A DNA stretch of 7,569 nucleotides, taken from assembly GCA_020627525.1 (NCBI GenBank), contig JAHDGP010000222.1:1-7569 (forward strand), in the 5' to 3' direction. This DNA is from Bacteroidota bacterium. Its GTDB lineage: Bacteria; Bacteroidota; Bacteroidia; Chitinophagales; UBA2359. Shown here one piece after another: positions 5,349 to 7,569 of this stretch. The notes below the pieces were generated by a model that was not told the origin of the DNA, ran no database searches, and saw only the letters and a list, made by a program, of their open reading frames with translations. Position 1 is the stretch's first letter. Each line of letters opens with the position of its first letter. The translations under genes and the position numbers were made by a program.

Positions 5349-6381
5349 CTCGCAAATCTTTGCTATACAAAAAATCACCAAACAACATTGTACAAAACAA
5401 TATTAGTCCAAAAGCTTGATGGAAAATTCCAAATCCGACAGGGATGCCTTTATTAGAATTTAACAAAACCAAAACACCCAATATTACTTGTATTACCAAT
5501 ATGATCGGTAACAAGTTTATACTAATATTAAACAGTTTATTAGCAACAATCTTTCTGGCACGCCACCAATAAATCATTATCAATACACAAAGTAAATAGG
5601 CAATACCACGATGTGTAAACTGTATGGTAGTAATGTTCTCAAAAAAATTGATCCACAGTGGTTTCATGAAAAATAAATTGTCGGGAATGAATTGTCCATT
5701 CATATCGGGAAAGCTTGGGTAGTTTGGTGCAGCTTTTAATCCTGACATAAATGCACCAAAAACGATCTGTACCAACATTATAGCTGTAATAATCCAAGCA
5801 TATTTTCGAAGAGCAGGTTCTGTAACTTTTTGCTCTTTGTTCACTAGTAAGTCTGCAACCCACCATATAATATAAGCAAACAAAAGCAAAGCTAAAACCA
5901 AATGTGCCGCCAAACGATAATGACTCACACTTGTCAATTTACTCAAGCCACTCATTACCATAAACCAACCCATTAAGCCCTGACAAAAGTAGAGAAAGAG
6001 TAACATACCAAACCGAAAGACTGCCTGCGCATCTAGTTTTTTTCTGATGCCCATAACAGCAAAAATTCCAAGAATGAACATGAAGCCAAATCGTCCCCAA
6101 ACCCGATGTGCCCATTCCCAAAAAAAGATGGATTTAAACTCACTCAAACTCATTCCTTTATTCAGTAATTGATATTGGGGAATCGTTTTATACAGCTCAA
6201 ATTTTTCTTGCCAATCTGCTTCATTCAAGGGTGGAATGGTTCCCTGAATCAGTTTCCACTCTGTCATAGACAAACCCGAACCTGTCAAACGTGTGATTCC
6301 TCCCAGCGCAACTTGTACAAACAAAATAAACAAGGCAGCAATCAATAAGTAAGCAAGCGTTTTTTTACTCTTTTCCGTCAT
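5344..6381 (-). CDS. ctaA: Heme A synthase, COX15/CtaA family
   Basis: This integral membrane enzyme oxidises the C8 methyl group of heme O to a formyl group, giving heme A for aa3-type cytochrome oxidases. The 345-residue product shows eight hydrophobic helices (about 9-29, 97-113, 122-142, 157-178, 194-214, 258-274, 288-308, 317-338). Family motifs are GGITRLTGSGLSMTEWK (27-43), the heme-ligand-type histidines H92 (EWAHRVWGR), H154/H160 (SHYRLAAH), H257 (FTHRG) and H321 (IFHQ), and a long loop typical of the COX15 branch. I chose ATG at 6379-6381; the frame extends 11 codons to a TTG, but that would lie upstream of the -7 box. The stop codon sits in the end of the palindromic element. Usual partners (ctaB, oxidase subunits) are not in the window. 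No key residue appears lost. Confidence 0.95.
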   Translation of the reverse strand: MTEKSKKTLAYLLIAALFILFVQVALGGITRLTGSGLSMTEWKLIQGTIPPLNEADWQEKFELYKTIPQYQLLNKGMSLSEFKSIFFWEWAHRVWGRFGFMFILGIFAVMGIRKKLDAQAVFRFGMLLFLYFCQGLMGWFMVMSGLSKLTSVSHYRLAAHLVLALLLFAYIIWWVADLLVNKEQKVTEPALRKYAWIITAIMLVQIVFGAFMSGLKAAPNYPSFPDMNGQFIPDNLFFMKPLWINFFENITTIQFTHRGIAYLLCVLIMIYWWRARKIVANKLFNISINLLPIILVIQVILGVLVLLNSNKGIPVGFGIFHQAFGLILFCTMLFGDFLYSKDLRA

Positions 6382-6402
6382 TTCTACTCGATAAATATTC
6401 TG

Positions 6403-6410
6403 CAAAGTTA
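6403..6410 (-). promoter_or_regulatory. Bacteroidota -7 promoter box for heme A synthase gene
   Basis: The minus strand reads TAACTTTG, an exact TAnnTTTG match, 21 bases before the ATG at 6381. This implies a leader of about 15-18 nt and argues against the upstream TTG start. No clear -33 TTTG is seen. Confidence 0.55.
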
Positions 6411-6440
6411 ACAACTAATACGGAATGTTTGTTCGCTATT

Positions 6441-6522
6441 TTAATGCGAGAATACAAGAATGAAGATAATGCGAGAATATTTTTTATTCACGCATTCCAG
6501 CATTATCACATTCTCGCATTAA
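6441..6522. repeat. Inverted array of degenerate octamers (AATGCGAG type)
   Basis: The plus strand from 6443 reads as successive octamer-like units AATGCGAG, AATACAAG, AATGAAGAT, AATGCGAG. The minus strand from 6520 reads AATGCGAG, AATGTGAT, AATGCTGG, AATGCGTG. The outer 13 bases are a perfect inverted repeat, TTAATGCGAGAAT (6441-6453) with ATTCTCGCATTAA (6510-6522). The arms can form an imperfect hairpin of about 38 pairs around a T-rich loop (6480-6484). It fills the divergent intergenic region between the heme A synthase and CoA-transferase genes. It may be a repeat family, a regulator-binding array or both. Confidence 0.65.
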
Positions 6523-6531
6523 CTTCACCAA

Positions 6532-7569
6532 ATGAATGAAATTTTCAAAGACCTTAAAGTCATTGAATTGGCGAGTGTGCTGGCTGGACCGAGTGTTGGA
6601 ATGTTTTTTGCCGAGCTTGGTGCGAAAGTGATCAAGGTGGAAAATAAATCAACCAATGGGGATGTAACCCGACAATGGAAATTGCCTTCTGAAGATAAAT
6701 CTAAACCAACTTCTGCTTACTATGAAAGTGTGAATTGGAACAAAGAAAGTTTGATGTTAGATTTTAAGAATGAAAGTGATTTGACACACTTGATGGAAAT
6801 TGCCAAAGATGCAGATATTATTATCAGTAATTTTAAGACGGGAGCTGATGTTAAGTTGGGAGTTAATTATGAAGTTTTTAAAGCAATCAATCCGACTATT
6901 ATTTATGGAAAAATAACAGGCTTTGGAGAAGGAGAAAAACGAGTCGCATACGATGTTGTTTTGCAAGCTGAGACAGGTTTTATGTTTATGAATGGAAACC
7001 ACACAAGCGGTCCTGTGAAAATGCCTGTTGCGCTAATTGATTTGCTCACAGCGCATCAAATGAAAGAAGGTATTTTATTTGCATTGATTAAAAAATACAA
7101 AACTGGAAAAGGATCTAAAATCACAGTGTCCCTTTTTGATTCAGCCATCGCTTCATTGGCAAATCAGGCGAGCAATTATTTAATGGAAGGACATATTCCA
7201 CACAGAATGGGAACAAGACATCCGAATATTGCACCCTATGGAGATTTGTTTTCAACAGCAGATAAAAAAGAGTTTGTATTGGCTGTTGGTAGTGATCAAC
7301 AGTTTAAGAACCTTTGTAAAATATTAGGAATTGCTAAAATGGCAACTCTACCTGCTTATGCTACAAATGAAGGTAGAGTGTCAAATCGAAATAAGGTGGC
7401 GATAATTCTTGAAGATCAAATAAAGCTATGGAGTAGTGAAGAGCTGTTTTCACTATTTGAAAAGGAAAATGTTCCCTATGGGCAAGTTCGCAATATGAAA
7501 GAAGTTTTTGAACTAAATGCTGCTGAGAAATTAGTGCTTGAAAAGGAAGGGGTTAAGATTGTTAAATCT
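6532..7569 (+). CDS. Family III CoA-transferase (CaiB/BaiF), partial at window end
   Basis: The frame is open from ATG 6532 through the last base, giving 346 residues without a stop; the family usually runs about 360-400, so a short C-terminal part is missing. Enzymes of this family move CoA between carboxylic acids, working in the cytoplasm as interlocked dimers. Landmarks are the N-terminal LKVIELASVLAGPSVGMFFAELGAKVIKVE (8-37), YDVVLQAETGFM (140-151), the presumed catalytic Asp170 in MPVALID (164-170), GKGSKITVSLFDSAI (192-206) and RMGTRHPNIAPYGDLF (225-240). The substrate cannot be read from sequence; an alpha-methylacyl-CoA racemase-like role is a less likely alternative. It is divergent from the heme A synthase gene across the octamer-repeat region, with no Shine-Dalgarno and no clear promoter box. 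Confidence 0.92.
   Translation, partial: MNEIFKDLKVIELASVLAGPSVGMFFAELGAKVIKVENKSTNGDVTRQWKLPSEDKSKPTSAYYESVNWNKESLMLDFKNESDLTHLMEIAKDADIIISNFKTGADVKLGVNYEVFKAINPTIIYGKITGFGEGEKRVAYDVVLQAETGFMFMNGNHTSGPVKMPVALIDLLTAHQMKEGILFALIKKYKTGKGSKITVSLFDSAIASLANQASNYLMEGHIPHRMGTRHPNIAPYGDLFSTADKKEFVLAVGSDQQFKNLCKILGIAKMATLPAYATNEGRVSNRNKVAIILEDQIKLWSSEELFSLFEKENVPYGQVRNMKEVFELNAAEKLVLEKEGVKIVKS

Noticed and set aside
5184..5456. Two overlapping small ORFs on opposite strands (5184-5381 minus, 5232-5456 plus)
   Set aside because: Both are readings of the two strands of the long palindrome, running into the 3' end of the heme A synthase gene; the mirror similarity of the peptides follows from the inverted repeat.
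5639..6121. Two minus-strand ORFs (5639-5866 and 5939-6121)
   Set aside because: They are alternative frames inside the well supported heme A synthase gene.
6382..6414. Upstream TTG start adding 11 residues to the heme A synthase
   Set aside because: The exact -7 box TAACTTTG lies inside this extension, so it would precede the likely transcription start; the ATG at 6381 gives a normal family N-terminus.
6757..7002. Minus-strand ORF of 81 codons
   Set aside because: It is antisense within the CoA-transferase gene, whose sense frame carries the family motifs.

Overview
The window looks like a chromosomal stretch from a member of the Bacteroidota, possibly a Saprospiria- or Flavobacteriia-like marine or environmental species (the class is a guess). 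The evidence is very AT-rich DNA with no Shine-Dalgarno sequences before the genes, TAnnTTTG-type -7 promoter boxes, three secreted proteins ending in type IX secretion (T9SS) type A sorting domains, and a Bacteroidota-style helical-repeat protein.

Layout. (1) 18-1262, minus: a 414-residue TPR-like hypothetical protein, perhaps cut short at its C-terminus. (2) 1263-1980: a mostly non-coding stretch with several short dyads, one weak TTG-start ORF and a strong intrinsic terminator at 1801-1838. (3) About 1981-5153: the main feature, a head-to-tail array of three paralogous genes (2190-2861, 3297-3965, 4402-5094). Each encodes a signal peptide, a cysteine-rich PKD-like domain and a T9SS C-terminal domain. 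The repeating unit is about 1.1 kb and includes promoter region, 5' leader and, for copies 1 and 2, a 3' hairpin. The last copy ends instead in a classical terminator. (4) 5184-5348: a 165-bp nearly complete palindrome, probably a MITE-like or other non-coding mobile repeat, abutting the stop codon of the convergent gene. (5) 5344-6381, minus: COX15/CtaA-type heme A synthase. (6) 6382-6531: a divergent intergenic region filled by an inverted array of degenerate octamers. (7) 6532 to the window end, plus: a family III (CaiB/BaiF) CoA-transferase, complete at the N-terminus and cut by the window edge.

The three array genes probably yield related cell-surface or secreted proteins exported by Sec and then T9SS. 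Each copy appears to have its own promoter and leader, so they may be expressed separately. Heme A synthase serves aa3-type terminal oxidase assembly and the CoA-transferase serves acyl-CoA metabolism. I see no functional link between these two and the array. The points most worth following are the array with its conserved leader palindrome and eight-cysteine framework, and the long palindromic element beside the heme A synthase gene.
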